The notes: generated from the sequence alone by a model not told the origin. Shown: positions 46,122 to 55,448, counted from the stretch's first letter. The stretch is DNA of 64,000 nt from Pseudomonas cerasi (GCF_900074915.1 NZ_LT222319.1:1547001-1611000), one strand, 5' to 3'. Translations and numbers: made by a program.

Positions 46122-47996
46122 ATGAGCCAACAGTCACAATTCAGCCTGCTCGGGAAACGCCGTTTCCTGCCGTTTTTCATTACGCAGTCCCTTGGGGCGT
46201 TCAATGACAATATCTTCAAGCAGTCATTGATCCTTGCCATCCTTTACAAGTTGAGCATCGACGGGGATCGTTCGATCTACGTCAATCTGTGCGCTTTGCT
46301 GTTCATCCTGCCGTTCTTTCTGTTCTCGGCGCTGGCCGGGCAGTTCGGTGAGAAGTACCCCAAGGACAAGTTGATCCGGATCATCAAGTTCGGTGAGATC
46401 GTCATCATGGCGGTCGGTGCCGCAGGTTTTCTGTTCAATCATCTGGAGTTGATGCTCGCCGCGCTGTTCGCCATGGGCACGCATTCGGCGCTGTTCGGAC
46501 CGGTCAAGTATTCGATCCTGCCCCAGCACCTGCGCGAGAGCGAATTGGTCGGCGGCAACGCGCTGGTCGAGATGGGCACCTTTCTGGCGATTCTGGCCGG
46601 CACCATCAGCGCGGGTGTGATGATGTCTTCTTCGCACTATGCCTGGGTGGTGGCGGCTGCCATCGTGCTGGTCGCCTGCCTGGGGTTCCTGGCCAGCTTC
46701 GGTATCCCGCGTGCCGATGCCGCCTCGCCGGAGATGAAGCTCAACTGGAACATCTTCACCCAGTCATGGGCGACCTTGCGCATGGGGCTGGGGCAAACGC
46801 CTGCGGTTTCGCGCTCGATTGTCGGCAACTCGTGGTTCTGGTTCGTGGGGGCGATCTACCTGACGCAGATCCCGGCCTATGCCAAGGAATGGATGTACGG
46901 CGACGAAACGGTCGTTACCCTGATTCTGACCGTGTTCTCCATCGGCATCGCGCTGGGCTCGCTGCTCTGCGAGCGCTTGTCCGGGCATAAGGTCGAGATC
47001 GGGCTGGTGCCGTTCGGCTCGATGGGCCTGACGATTTTCGGCCTGCTGCTGTGGTGGCATTCGGGCGGTTTCCCGCAGAACGTGCAGGCCAACGACTGGC
47101 TGGCGGTGCTGTCTTCCGGGCAGGGCTGGCTGGTGCTGTTCGACATTCTCGGTATCGGCATCTTCGGCGGCTTTTATATCGTGCCGCTGTACGCCTTGAT
47201 CCAGTCGCGCACGCCGGTGAAAGAGCGCTCGCGCGTCATCGCCGCCAACAACATTCTCAACGCGCTGTTCATGGTGGTCTCGGCGATTGTCTCGATCCTG
47301 CTGCTGAGCGTTGCCAAACTGTCGATCCCGCAGCTGTTTCTGGCCGTATCGGTGATGAACATCGCGGTCAATATCTACATCTTCAAGATCGTCCCCGAGT
47401 TCACCATGCGCTTCATGATCTGGCTGCTTGGCCATTCCATGTACCGCGTTGAACACCGCAATCTGGACCGTATCCCTGACGAAGGCGCGGCGCTGCTGGT
47501 CTGCAACCATGTGTCCTTTGTCGATGCATTGCTGATTGCCGGCGCAGTGAGGCGCCCGATCCGCTTTGTCATGTACTACAAGATCTACCAACTGCCCGTG
47601 CTTAACTTCATCTTCCGCACTGCAGGGACCATTCCCATTGCCGGGCGTAACGAAGACATGGACATCTACGAGAAATCGTTCAAACGCATCGCCCAGTACC
47701 TCGCAGAAGGCGAACTGGTGTGCATCTTCCCGGAAGGCAAACTGACCACCGACGGCGAAATCAACGGCTTCAAGAACGGCATGAGCCGCATCATTCAGGA
47801 AACCCCGGTACCGGTCATTCCACTGGCACTGCAAGGCCTGTGGGGCAGCTTCTTCAGCCGCGACCCGAGCAAGACCCTGTTTCGCCGCCTGTGGTCTCGC
47901 GTCGTGTTGGTTGCCGGCTCGCCCATTGCAGCAGACGTGGCAACCCCCGTGGACGTGCGCGAAGAAGTGAAAGCACTGAGAGGGAAAGTGCAGTAG
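46122..47996 (+). CDS. LplT-type MFS transporter fused to PlsC-type acyltransferase
   Basis: The protein has 624 residues from the ATG at 46122 (MSQQSQFSLLGKRRF). The first ~420 residues are an MFS permease like LplT, with FNDNIFKQSLILA early on. The C-terminal ~190 residues are a glycerolipid acyltransferase with VCNHVSFVDALL (the HxxxxD motif) and CIFPEGKLTTDGEI. In E. coli lysophospholipid flipping and reacylation use LplT and Aas, and Aas adds an AMP-binding domain; this protein has no AMP-binding part. Likely role is returning and reacylating lysophospholipids at the inner membrane. Confidence 0.88.
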   Translation: MSQQSQFSLLGKRRFLPFFITQSLGAFNDNIFKQSLILAILYKLSIDGDRSIYVNLCALLFILPFFLFSALAGQFGEKYPKDKLIRIIKFGEIVIMAVGAAGFLFNHLELMLAALFAMGTHSALFGPVKYSILPQHLRESELVGGNALVEMGTFLAILAGTISAGVMMSSSHYAWVVAAAIVLVACLGFLASFGIPRADAASPEMKLNWNIFTQSWATLRMGLGQTPAVSRSIVGNSWFWFVGAIYLTQIPAYAKEWMYGDETVVTLILTVFSIGIALGSLLCERLSGHKVEIGLVPFGSMGLTIFGLLLWWHSGGFPQNVQANDWLAVLSSGQGWLVLFDILGIGIFGGFYIVPLYALIQSRTPVKERSRVIAANNILNALFMVVSAIVSILLLSVAKLSIPQLFLAVSVMNIAVNIYIFKIVPEFTMRFMIWLLGHSMYRVEHRNLDRIPDEGAALLVCNHVSFVDALLIAGAVRRPIRFVMYYKIYQLPVLNFIFRTAGTIPIAGRNEDMDIYEKSFKRIAQYLAEGELVCIFPEGKLTTDGEINGFKNGMSRIIQETPVPVIPLALQGLWGSFFSRDPSKTLFRRLWSRVVLVAGSPIAADVATPVDVREEVKALRGKVQ

Positions 47997-48067
47997 CGTC
48001 GGCGCTCCGTACGACTGACGTGCCAATCACTTCGCGTTGGCACGATAGCCAAAGGTGACCTGAGCCG

Positions 48068-48214
48068 GAACCCACATCCACCTGATGTCACAGAACCGCT
48101 GTGTGACGCGGAGCATCACGAACGGCATTCCCACGCGGAGCGTGGGAGCGATAGTCGAGCCTGAACCCCAATCCGCCTGATGTCACAGAACAGCTGTATG
48201 AAGCAAAGCGTCAC
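48068..48214. repeat. 52-bp imperfect direct repeat
   Basis: GAACCCACATCCACCTGATG... at 48068-48119 and GAACCCCAATCCGCCTGATG... at 48163-48214 share most bases, with the core CCTGATGTCACAGAAC identical. Both copies are in the gap between the acyltransferase fusion and the BASS gene and flank a REP element. Confidence 0.75.
48126..48152. repeat. REP-type palindrome
   Basis: CATTCCCACGCGGAGCGTGG runs on into GAGCGAT; TCCCACGC pairs with GCGTGGGA around GGA. This resembles a REP sequence common in P. syringae intergenic DNA, as I recall it. Confidence 0.75.
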
Positions 48215-49162
48215 TGCGGCCTGGACGTATTCTCTTCCTCCGGCATCTTCCTGAAATACGTCGACAGCAACGCCCCGGAAATATTGTGCCAGACACTGAA
48301 CAGCGCACTTGGCACCGCCGCCAGCGGCGAGAAATGAGCACTCGCCAGCGCAGCGCCCAGCCCCGAGTTCTGCATACCGACCTCCAGCGCCAGCGACTTG
48401 CGTTGCGCCAATGGCAGCTTGAAAACCTTGCCAGTGAAATAACCCAACAGAAAACCGAACGTGTTGTGCAGAATCACCACCGCCATGATCAGGAGGCCGG
48501 ATTCAGCGATTTTCGCCTGGCTGGCGGCGACTACGGCGCAGACAATCATCACAATACTGACCACCGAGACCAGCGGCAGCACGTCCACGGCATAGCTGAC
48601 CCGCGCACCCAACAGGCGCTGTGCAACCACACCGAGCACAATCGGCAGCATGACCAGTTGCAGGATCGACCAGAACATATCGAGGAAAGACACCGGCAGC
48701 CACGCCGAAGCGAGGAACCAGATCAGGGTCGGGGTCAGCAGTGGGGCGAGCAGGGTAGTGACCGCAGCGATTGCCACCGCCAGCGCCAGATCACCCTTTG
48801 GTCAGCCAGGCCATGACGTTGGATGAAGTGCCGCTCGGGCAGCAACCGACCAGAATCACGCCCACGGCGATCTCCGGCGGCAGTTGAAACACCTGGCACA
48901 GCAACCAGGCTACACCGGGCATGATTACAAAGTGCGCGATCACACCCAGCGCCACTCGCCACGGGTTACGCGCCACTTCGGAGAAGTCGTCAAGTTTCAG
49001 GGTCAGGCCCATGCCGAACATGACCAGCCCCAGCAGCGGCACGATCCAGCTTTTCAGGCCGATGAAAACCTGCGGAAACAGAAATGCCAGAATGGCGAAC
49101 AACAAAACCCAGTAGGCAAACGTGTTGCCGACAAAACGACTCAAGGCTGCCAACGCACGCAT
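48211..49162 (-). pseudogene. bile acid:sodium symporter (BASS) family protein, frameshifted
   Basis: From the ATG at 49162 (MRALAALSRFVGNTF) the frame reads a BASS transporter up to CCPSGTSSNVMAWLTKG and stops at a TGA near 48792. The remainder (DLALAVAIAAVTTLLAPLL... to the end at 48211) follows in another frame. An extra base in the run read as ccc at 48794-48796 on the plus strand explains it: with one fewer, TKGDLALAV continues unbroken. Together the parts make about 315 residues with the usual nine or ten helices. So either the gene is freshly inactivated or the base is a sequence error. Substrate unknown. Confidence 0.8.
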
Positions 49163-49258
49163 GGCCTGCTCCTTCTTGTTGAATAACCGGGATGAAATGA
49201 ATGCGCCGTCTGACGAGACGGCGCGGTGTTTCGAGCGGCAATGTTGCAAAAGCGCGTA

Positions 49259-50179
49259 TCAGATGCCTTGCGGAATCTCTTCGCCGCCCAGTGCCTCGAA
49301 CAGCTCCGGCAGGAACTCGCCGAAGGTCAGCATCATCAGCGTGAAGCTGGCGTCCAGTTGCCCCAACGCTTCGTCACCACCGTCCTGTTCGGCCTGATCC
49401 TGTAGCAGGTCCTCGAACTTCAGACGCTTGACCACCAGTTTATCGTCCAGCACGAACGACAATTTGTCCTGCCAGGCCAGCGACAGCTGGGTCACGACCT
49501 TGCCTGTGCTCAGGTGCAGCTGGATTTCGTCGCCGGTCAGGTCCTGACGCTTGCAGCGCACGATACCGCCATCTTCATGGGTGTCGCGCAGCTCGCACTC
49601 GTCCAGCACGAAGAAGTTGTCGGCTGCTTTCTGGGTCTTGACCCAGTCGGTCATGGTCGCACTTGGTGAAACCTTGACCGTCAGCGGACGTACCGGCAGC
49701 GAGCCGATGACTTCGCGCAGAGTGGACAACAGGTCTTCGGCGCGTTTCGGGCTGGAGGCATTGACCAGGATCAGGCCCTGTTTCGGCGCGATGGCGGCGA
49801 AGGTGGCGGAGCGGCGGATAAAGGCGCGCGGCAGGAACGCCTGGATGATTTCATCCTTGAGCTGATCACGTTCCTTCTTGTAGACCTTGCGCATCTGCTC
49901 GGCTTCGATCTCGTCGACCTTTTCCTTGAGCGCGTCACGCACGACGCTGCCCGGCAGAATGCGTTCTTCCTTGCGTGCGGCGATCAGCATGAAGTCCTGA
50001 CTGATGTGTACCAATGGAGCGTCTTCACCCTTGCCGAAAGGAGCGACGAAACCATAGGTGGCTACCTCCTGGCTGGCGCAGGCGCGCGCCGGCTTGGTCG
50101 CCAGTGCTGTCTCCAGCGCTTCGGCATCAAAAGGCACGTCCTGGGTCAGGCGATAGACAAGCAGGTTTTTGAACCACAT
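49259..50179 (-). CDS. rdgC: recombination-associated protein RdgC
   Basis: The protein has 306 residues, [18 protein letters not shown] at the start, then [22 protein letters not shown]..., the conserved RdgC sequence. RdgC forms a ring on double-stranded DNA and limits RecA. Length and ends match the family. It is followed 97 bp later by the BASS gene on the same strand. Confidence 0.95.
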   Translation of the reverse strand: MWFKNLLVYRLTQDVPFDAEALETALATKPARACASQEVATYGFVAPFGKGEDAPLVHISQDFMLIAARKEERILPGSVVRDALKEKVDEIEAEQMRKVYKKERDQLKDEIIQAFLPRAFIRRSATFAAIAPKQGLILVNASSPKRAEDLLSTLREVIGSLPVRPLTVKVSPSATMTDWVKTQKAADNFFVLDECELRDTHEDGGIVRCKRQDLTGDEIQLHLSTGKVVTQLSLAWQDKLSFVLDDKLVVKRLKFEDLLQDQAEQDGGDEALGQLDASFTLMMLTFGEFLPELFEALGGEEIPQGI

Positions 50180-50300
50180 GAGGTGAATCTCTCTTTCTAT
50201 ACAAAGGCGGGCATTATTCGCTCCTCAGCCGCTGGGGCCAACCCTGTACAGAGCGTTTGTAAGCCTTTGGAAGGATTATAAAAATTATTTGAAAAAGTGC

Positions 50301-50329
50301 TTGCCAGAGTACAGGTCGCTCCGTAGAAT
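50301..50329 (+). promoter_or_regulatory. sigma-70 promoter for the tRNA-Val/tRNA-Asp operon
   Basis: TTGCCA (50301-50306) and TAGAAT (50324-50329) are separated by 17 bp, with tRNA-Val starting 22 bp after the -10 element. Confidence 0.8.
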
Positions 50330-50350
50330 GCGCGCCACACCGAGAGTGAA

Positions 50351-50426
50351 GGGTGATTAGCTCAGCTGGGAGAGCAGCTGCCTTACAAGCAGCGGGTCGG
50401 CGGTTCGATCCCGTCATCACCCACCA
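50351..50426 (+). tRNA. tRNA-Val(TAC)
   Basis: It has 76 bases with encoded CCA. The acceptor GGGTGAT pairs with ATCACCC (50416-50422). The anticodon loop CTTACAA gives TAC, reading GTA. The T-loop GGTTCGATCCC is present. Confidence 0.97.
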
Positions 50427-50447
50427 AACTCGCTTTTAGTGTTACGC

Positions 50448-50524
50448 GCAGCGGTAGTTCAGTCGGTTAGAATACCGGCCTGTCACGCCGGGGGTCGCGG
50501 GTTCGAGTCCCGTCCGCTGCGCCA
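50448..50524 (+). tRNA. tRNA-Asp(GTC)
   Basis: It has 77 bases with encoded CCA. The acceptor GCAGCGG pairs with CCGCTGC (50514-50520). The anticodon loop CTGTCAC gives GTC, reading GAC/GAT. It lies 21 bp after tRNA-Val and ends with a terminator. Confidence 0.97.
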
Positions 50525-50564
50525 TATTCCGCTTCAAGGCCCTTGAACTCCTTGAAGCAAACAG

Positions 50565-50591
50565 AAAGCCCGCCTAGTGCGGGCTTTTTGC
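50565..50591 (+). terminator. terminator of the tRNA operon
   Basis: AAAGCCCGC and GCGGGCTTT form a 9-bp stem around CTAGT, followed by more Ts. Confidence 0.9.
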
Positions 50592-50886
50592 TTTTTGTCG
50601 TCTGGAAATCCCAACCCTCCTCGTGCAATGCCCCTGCGGCAGTTCTATTGAAGTTCTGTAAGAATTATTCTTCGCGAATGTAAGTAATTTCCTTAAATAT
50701 TGAAGTTAAAACCAGGCTTGTTAGTTAGCTCCGGTGAACGCTTGATTTATCCTCTTTGCTGGTATTAGCTGCATGGGTTGATCGGGTATTCAGGCATCAG
50801 GAGTGCTCTTGATTACCCAGAATAATTAATCCAAGCCGACCGCCGAATCGAGGCGGTCTGATACGGTAGTGAGTTAAGGGATAACT
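50592..50886. other. AT-rich gap before the frameshifted secreted-protein gene
   Basis: These 295 bp hold no supported gene and include a notably AT-rich stretch (about 50645-50720). A hairpin GACCGCC/GGCGGTC at 50838-50858 lies in what would be the leader of the following gene. Confidence 0.4.
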
Positions 50887-51270
50887 ATGAAAAATCGTTT
50901 TAAACTGCTTGCAGGCACCACAGCCTTGATCCTCTCTGCGGGCGCGCACTGCACACCGCAACCATCGACCAGCACGGCAATGTCGTTGCTCAGTCGTCGC
51001 CGTGGATCAAGTCTGTAAGTTACAGCAGTCAGAAAGACTACTTCGCGACTTATAAAGTGCTCTTCAAGGAAGGGCAGTTTGAAAAGTCTCCAGGTTTTTG
51101 CTCGGTATCTTCCATCGATACCAGTGATCATGAGCGGTTGTTCTACGGGCACGCCAAGTTGGGCGGCGCTGCAACAACAGAGCAGGTCAATGTATTGGGG
51201 CTTATGGTCGGCAAACGGGGAGCCTCGGGTGATGCCTCGATGAGTTTCCAGTTGGCCTGCAGTAATTGAT
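50887..51270 (+). pseudogene. small secreted protein gene with a frameshift
   Basis: The ATG at 50887 starts a clear signal peptide (MKNRFKLLAGTTALILSAGA). The frame then runs into an early stop. The real continuation, in another frame from about 50946 (HTATIDQHGNVVAQSSPWIK), extends to TGA near 51270 with FCSVSSIDTSD and a terminal FQLACSN. The join near 50942-50950 needs one extra base (GCGCGC region). Rejoined it is about 127 residues with two Cys near the ends, so a small disulfide-bonded exported protein. I do not recognise a family. A terminator follows. Confidence 0.7.
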
Positions 51271-51276
51271 TCAATG

Positions 51277-51302
51277 AACCCCGCCTGGTGCGGGGTTTTT
51301 TA
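51277..51302 (+). terminator. terminator after the secreted-protein gene
   Basis: AACCCCGC and GCGGGGTT form an 8-bp stem around CTGGT, followed by TTTT. Confidence 0.88.
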
Positions 51303-51394
51303 CGGCGGTCCGATCTGGCAGCGCACCGTCCGGCTTTCCATCCAGCGCATTTGCGCAGATCATTCCTCCACCTCCCAACAAGAAAGGACGTGTC

Positions 51395-52585
51395 ATGAGC
51401 CTGCCTCTTCAGGGCATCAAGGTGGTGGAGCTGGGTCAGCTCATTGCCGGGCCGTTCGCGGCGAAGATCCTCGCCGAGTTCGGTGCCGAGGTCATCAAGG
51501 TCGAGCCGCCGCTGACCGGGGACCCCCTGCGCAAGTGGCGTTTGCTGCATAACGGCACGTCCGTCTGGTGGGCGGTGCAGTCCCGCAACAAACAGTCCGT
51601 GACCCTCGATCTGCGCCAGCCTCAGGCGCAGGAAATGGTACGGCGGCTGATCCGGGATGCCGATGTACTGGTCGAGAACTTCCGCCCCGGCACACTTGAA
51701 GGCTGGGGGTTGAGCTGGGAAGCGCTGCACGCCCTCAATCCGAAACTGATCATGCTGCGTGTCTCTGGCTACGGGCAGACCGGCCCGTATCGCGACCGGC
51801 CGGGTTTTGGCGTGATCGGCGAGGCGATGGGCGGTTTGCGTCATCTGTCCGGTGAGGCAGGGCGCACGCCAGTACGTGTCGGCGTATCGATTGGCGATTC
51901 GCTGTCTGCGCTGCACGGTGTGATCGGCGTTCTGCTGGCGCTTCGTCACCGCGAGCAGAACGGTGGCGAGGGGCAGCTGATAGATGTCGCGTTGTACGAG
52001 TCAGTGTTCAACATGATGGAAAGTCTGATTCCCGAATATTCGGTATTCGATACTGTCCGCGAGCCGGCTGGCAGCAGTCTGCCTGGCATCGCTCCGAGCA
52101 ATGCCTACCGCTGCAATGACGGCAAGTACGCGCTGATCGCGGGTAATGGCGACAGCATCTTCCGGCGCCTGATGGAAAAGATCGGCCGCATGGACCTGGC
52201 CAGCGACCCCGAACTTCAGCATAACGACGGGCGGGTCAGGCACGTTGCGCGCATCGATGCGGCCATTTCGACCTGGACCGCCGAACGCTCGATGGACGAA
52301 GTCGTTGCGGCGCTCAACGAAGCACGCATTCCGGCAGGCAAGATTTACGACGCTGCTGACATTGCCAGTGACCCGCATTATCAGGCGCGGGACATGCTGT
52401 TGCAGGGCACGCTGGACGACGGAACACCCGTCACCCTTCCGGGGATTGTGCCTAAACTTCAAGCCACGCCGGGCCAGGTAACATCGTCTGCGCCAACACT
52501 CGGTCAACACACCGATGCCGTGCTTGAAGCGCATGGTATAGACGCTGCTACACGTGCCGAATGGCGTCGGCTTGGCATTATCTGA
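51395..52585 (+). CDS. CaiB/BaiF family CoA-transferase
   Basis: The protein has 396 residues. Family III CoA-transferase features: VVELGQLIAGPFAAKILAEFG, VIKVEPPLTGDPLRKW, ADVLVENFRPGTLEGWGL (with the conserved Asn-Phe-Arg-Pro-Gly) and GYGQTGPYRDRPGFG. The catalytic Asp should be in SIGDSLSALHGVIG. Such enzymes move CoA between acids; the acids here are unknown. The ribosome site AAGAAAGGACG is at about 51380-51390. The VOC gene follows 56 bp later, probably in one operon. Confidence 0.9.
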   Translation: MSLPLQGIKVVELGQLIAGPFAAKILAEFGAEVIKVEPPLTGDPLRKWRLLHNGTSVWWAVQSRNKQSVTLDLRQPQAQEMVRRLIRDADVLVENFRPGTLEGWGLSWEALHALNPKLIMLRVSGYGQTGPYRDRPGFGVIGEAMGGLRHLSGEAGRTPVRVGVSIGDSLSALHGVIGVLLALRHREQNGGEGQLIDVALYESVFNMMESLIPEYSVFDTVREPAGSSLPGIAPSNAYRCNDGKYALIAGNGDSIFRRLMEKIGRMDLASDPELQHNDGRVRHVARIDAAISTWTAERSMDEVVAALNEARIPAGKIYDAADIASDPHYQARDMLLQGTLDDGTPVTLPGIVPKLQATPGQVTSSAPTLGQHTDAVLEAHGIDAATRAEWRRLGII

Positions 52586-52641
52586 TCCGAAACGTGGCCG
52601 TTGTCGTAAAAAAGAACTCTATTTCAAACGGAGCTGATCCC

Positions 52642-53034
52642 GTGATTGATCATCTGGACCACCTGGTACTGACCACTGCCGATATCGACGCCTGCAAGGA
52701 CTTTTACGTACGCGTTCTGGGTATGACCCCTGAACGCTTTCGTCAGGGGCGTCTGGCATTCCGCTTCGGCAATCAGAAAATCAATGTCCATGAACGCGGC
52801 AAGGAGTTCGAGCCCAAGGCCCATTTGCCGGTTCCGGGTGCGCTGGATCTGTGTTTCATCGCCACCATCCCGCTGGAGCAGGTGATTGTGCACCTGCAGG
52901 AGCAGGACTGGCCGATCGTCGAAGGCCCGGTCGAGCGCACCGGTGCTACCGGGCCGATCTGGTCGGTGTATGTGCGTGATCCGGATCTGAACCTGATCGA
53001 AATTTCCGAGCCAGCGGCGGATGTGTCGATTTAA
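52642..53034 (+). CDS. VOC (glyoxalase/dioxygenase fold) family protein
   Basis: The protein has 130 residues with a GTG start at 52642 (VIDHLDHLVLTTADIDAC), preceded by GGAG; the open frame upstream overlaps the CoA-transferase and is not family-like. Metal ligands of the fold are likely His in HLDHLVL and Glu in NLIEISEP near the C-terminus. The size and the YVRDPDLNLIEI ending are typical of stand-alone VOC proteins. Function unknown; the CoA-transferase neighbour hints at acyl-CoA or small-acid metabolism. Confidence 0.85.
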   Translation: MIDHLDHLVLTTADIDACKDFYVRVLGMTPERFRQGRLAFRFGNQKINVHERGKEFEPKAHLPVPGALDLCFIATIPLEQVIVHLQEQDWPIVEGPVERTGATGPIWSVYVRDPDLNLIEISEPAADVSI

Positions 53035-53066
53035 TCGCACTCTATGAGGGCGGCTGCATCACTGCA

Positions 53067-53585
53067 TCAGCAGCCCTTCGCAGGCGCTCCGTCTTTCGGC
53101 ACGAACGCGCCTTTGTCACCTGGCTTGGTGATGATGTACGCGCGTCGCCCCGGCTGGTCGTCGATCAGTTTCCAGCGATGGCCAGGGCCGGTGGTGTCCT
53201 GCGCCAGCAACACTTCTCCGGGGTGCAGGACAAAGTTCTCGCCGCCGGTGGTGGAAAATTCCAGAGTGCCGGACAGGGTGATCACGTACTGCTCTTCGGG
53301 TGCCGGATGCCAGTCATAGGTGGAGTGCGCCGGGGTTTCCTTGAAGTGCAGGGTGCTGACATCGGTCATGGCTTTTTGATCGATCGAACCCTCGATGACG
53401 TGTGACAGATTGTCGGGGCCTGTGCACAGGCGGTAGGCCTTGATGCCCTCAGTGACAACTATCGGCGGCTTCTTGGCGGCATAGGCTGCGCTGACCGGCA
53501 ACAGGGCTGCTGTGGCGATCAAGGCCAGGCTTGCCAATTGGCGAGCTGTCGAGCGCGTTGAGCGAAAACGAGTGGTCGGTTGCAT
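53067..53585 (-). CDS. secreted cupin-domain protein
   Basis: The protein has 172 residues from the ATG at 53585 (MQPTTRFRSTRSTARQL). The signal peptide ends at about AAYA-AKK. The mature domain has cupin motifs: STYDWHPAPEEQYVITLSGTLEF (His and Glu metal ligands) and FVLHPGEVLLAQDTTGPGHRW (second His). A single periplasmic or secreted cupin of unknown substrate. It is convergent with the VOC gene. Confidence 0.82.
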   Translation of the reverse strand: MQPTTRFRSTRSTARQLASLALIATAALLPVSAAYAAKKPPIVVTEGIKAYRLCTGPDNLSHVIEGSIDQKAMTDVSTLHFKETPAHSTYDWHPAPEEQYVITLSGTLEFSTTGGENFVLHPGEVLLAQDTTGPGHRWKLIDDQPGRRAYIITKPGDKGAFVPKDGAPAKGC

Positions 53586-53832
53586 AAAAATGTTCCTGAG
53601 CACGACAAACTGCGTAAGCCCTGGTCGCCAGTCGCGATGGTCGACGCAGGGTCTGGGCCGATTCGCCCACGCCGCGGATCGAAGCACATCCCGGAACGCT
53701 TAAAAATTATCTTTAATTTCATGTTGTTCGGCGCTGGCCGATCTACATAACGTCATATTCATCTATGTCACTCGCTGTCTAGGGTTTCCTTACGCTCATG
53801 GCTCAATCAGTCAGGCTTTCAAGGAGCCGTGC

Positions 53833-55242
53833 ATGCACCCCAGAAAAAGACTCTTCAAGCGATCCATCGATCACCACCCCGATATGCCGACGCTCAGCGC
53901 GCCGTTCGATCATCCTGATGATGCGGCGCGTTATGCTCATGAGCGGATCGGCGACCGGCGTGATCGCGAATACGGCGGTTTCATTCTGGTTCGCAGGGAT
54001 GGCAAATACATCGCGACCGAACCCATGAATGGCAGCCAGTTCAGCTTCGATCCCAATGAAGTCTTCCCGCGCAACGAGCAGGAAGGTTATGTGCTCTACC
54101 CGCATGGGCATGACGACTATGCGGTCTACCATTCTCACCCGTCACTGCAGGCCGGGCTCGACGAGTGGCCGGAGAGTGAGAAGGTTACTTACCCGAACAG
54201 CCTTTCAGTCGGCGACATTTACGCAGTGATCGATGATCAGAAGGTGTGTTCGGCGACCTATCTTTCCGGGCCTGACGGTTCCCTGATCAAATACACACTG
54301 TCCCGCTCTGCCGCCGAAGACGCCTTGTTTGCGCGCGTCTCCGGTCCGCCGAGCATGCCGCACCTGTGTGAACTCAGCCAGATCCACCAGGCGTTGCAGA
54401 ACCTCAGCATGATGCCCAGTGATGTGGTTCGTCTGCTGGCCGGTGCCGGGGATCTGCGTGTGATAGTGCCCAGCCTCCTGTGGGGACGGGCGGGCAAAGT
54501 GCTGGCCGACTGGCACCCGTATCCTGACGCAACCGCTGCTCGCGCGGCGCCGGTCAAATCGCCCGCAAGCTGCGACGTGCAATGGCCGCCCCGATCTTTG
54601 AGCCTCAGCGCGCCGTTCGATAGCGCCGATGAGGCTGCACGCTACGCACATGGCCGTATCGGCAGTCGTATTCATTCACAGATCATCGGTTTTCTTCTGT
54701 TCAATCCGGTCACCCGAGCCTATCGGATTGCCGAGCCGATGCTCGATGACGGCATGCCAGTGTATGCGCCGTGTTCGGCGTTCCACCCCGATGCGTATTA
54801 CCGGCCTGCATTACCTGACGGCTATCGTGTGGACGGTATGTATTTCTGTTCAGCCAATCTGGCCGTCGAGGGTGGGCGTGAAGTGATGAACGATTTCTTC
54901 GAGCCGGATGACCTGCATCGGATGTTCAGCTATCGGCACAAACCGGCCCAGCGCCGCAAAGGCGTGCCGATTCGCTATGGTTTCGAAATGTCCGCCGTTT
55001 ATTTCTCGGCAGCCGACGGCGCACTGCTTTGTTACACACCCAGCCAGTCCGACGAGGAGTTTCAACTGTTGCAAAGCGTATCGCGTGTCTATTCAGGGGC
55101 CGGGTCCATTCAGGCGCAACTCGCGGCCGGTACCCTCAGCGTGCAGGATTTCGTCCTTCGGGTGGCGCGGGCCGGGCATCTGCGCGTGCTGCAGACCAGT
55201 GAGCGCTGGCCCGATGCCGGTGTGATCAGTCCCGTGGCCTGA
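53833..55242 (+). CDS. tandemly duplicated DUF4329-like protein with a JAMM-like motif in the first copy
   Basis: The protein has 469 residues in two similar halves. Copy 1 begins LSAPFDHPDDAARYAHERIG (about 21-40); copy 2 begins LSAPFDSADEAARYAHGRIG (about 258-277). Copy 1 has EP (Glu63), YHSHP (His100, His102) and LSVGD (Ser125, Asp128), which read like the metal and catalytic residues of a JAMM/MPN+ metalloprotease fold, though the gap from HxH to SxxD is longer than usual. Copy 2 keeps the EP but has FCSAN in place of YHSHP and an altered SxxD, so it looks non-catalytic. The assignment to DUF4329 is from memory. No signal peptide is seen. Confidence 0.7.
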   Translation: MHPRKRLFKRSIDHHPDMPTLSAPFDHPDDAARYAHERIGDRRDREYGGFILVRRDGKYIATEPMNGSQFSFDPNEVFPRNEQEGYVLYPHGHDDYAVYHSHPSLQAGLDEWPESEKVTYPNSLSVGDIYAVIDDQKVCSATYLSGPDGSLIKYTLSRSAAEDALFARVSGPPSMPHLCELSQIHQALQNLSMMPSDVVRLLAGAGDLRVIVPSLLWGRAGKVLADWHPYPDATAARAAPVKSPASCDVQWPPRSLSLSAPFDSADEAARYAHGRIGSRIHSQIIGFLLFNPVTRAYRIAEPMLDDGMPVYAPCSAFHPDAYYRPALPDGYRVDGMYFCSANLAVEGGREVMNDFFEPDDLHRMFSYRHKPAQRRKGVPIRYGFEMSAVYFSAADGALLCYTPSQSDEEFQLLQSVSRVYSGAGSIQAQLAAGTLSVQDFVLRVARAGHLRVLQTSERWPDAGVISPVA

Positions 55243-55448
55243 GCCCTGTGCAGCGTGCCGGCGCCTTGCCGTCGCGAATCACAAACTGAACTGCAACTGA
55301 ACAATGCGGTACAGATCCGGGAAAACCTTTGGATACCTGAACTTATCGGCGTTTTCTCCCTCTCATGCCGGTAGCCATTGATCGCGGCGGCCTGATAAGC
55401 TCGCGGCTTTACTCGTTTGCCCTTTTGGCGCATGAACAAGGAATTAGC

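Noticed and set aside
46764-48026. 420-residue minus-strand frame
   Set aside because: Antisense to the LplT-PlsC gene; His/Gln/Arg-rich shadow.
48067-48100. GGAACC as a possible hrp box
   Set aside because: No CCAC element at the right spacing, and it falls in the 52-bp direct repeat.
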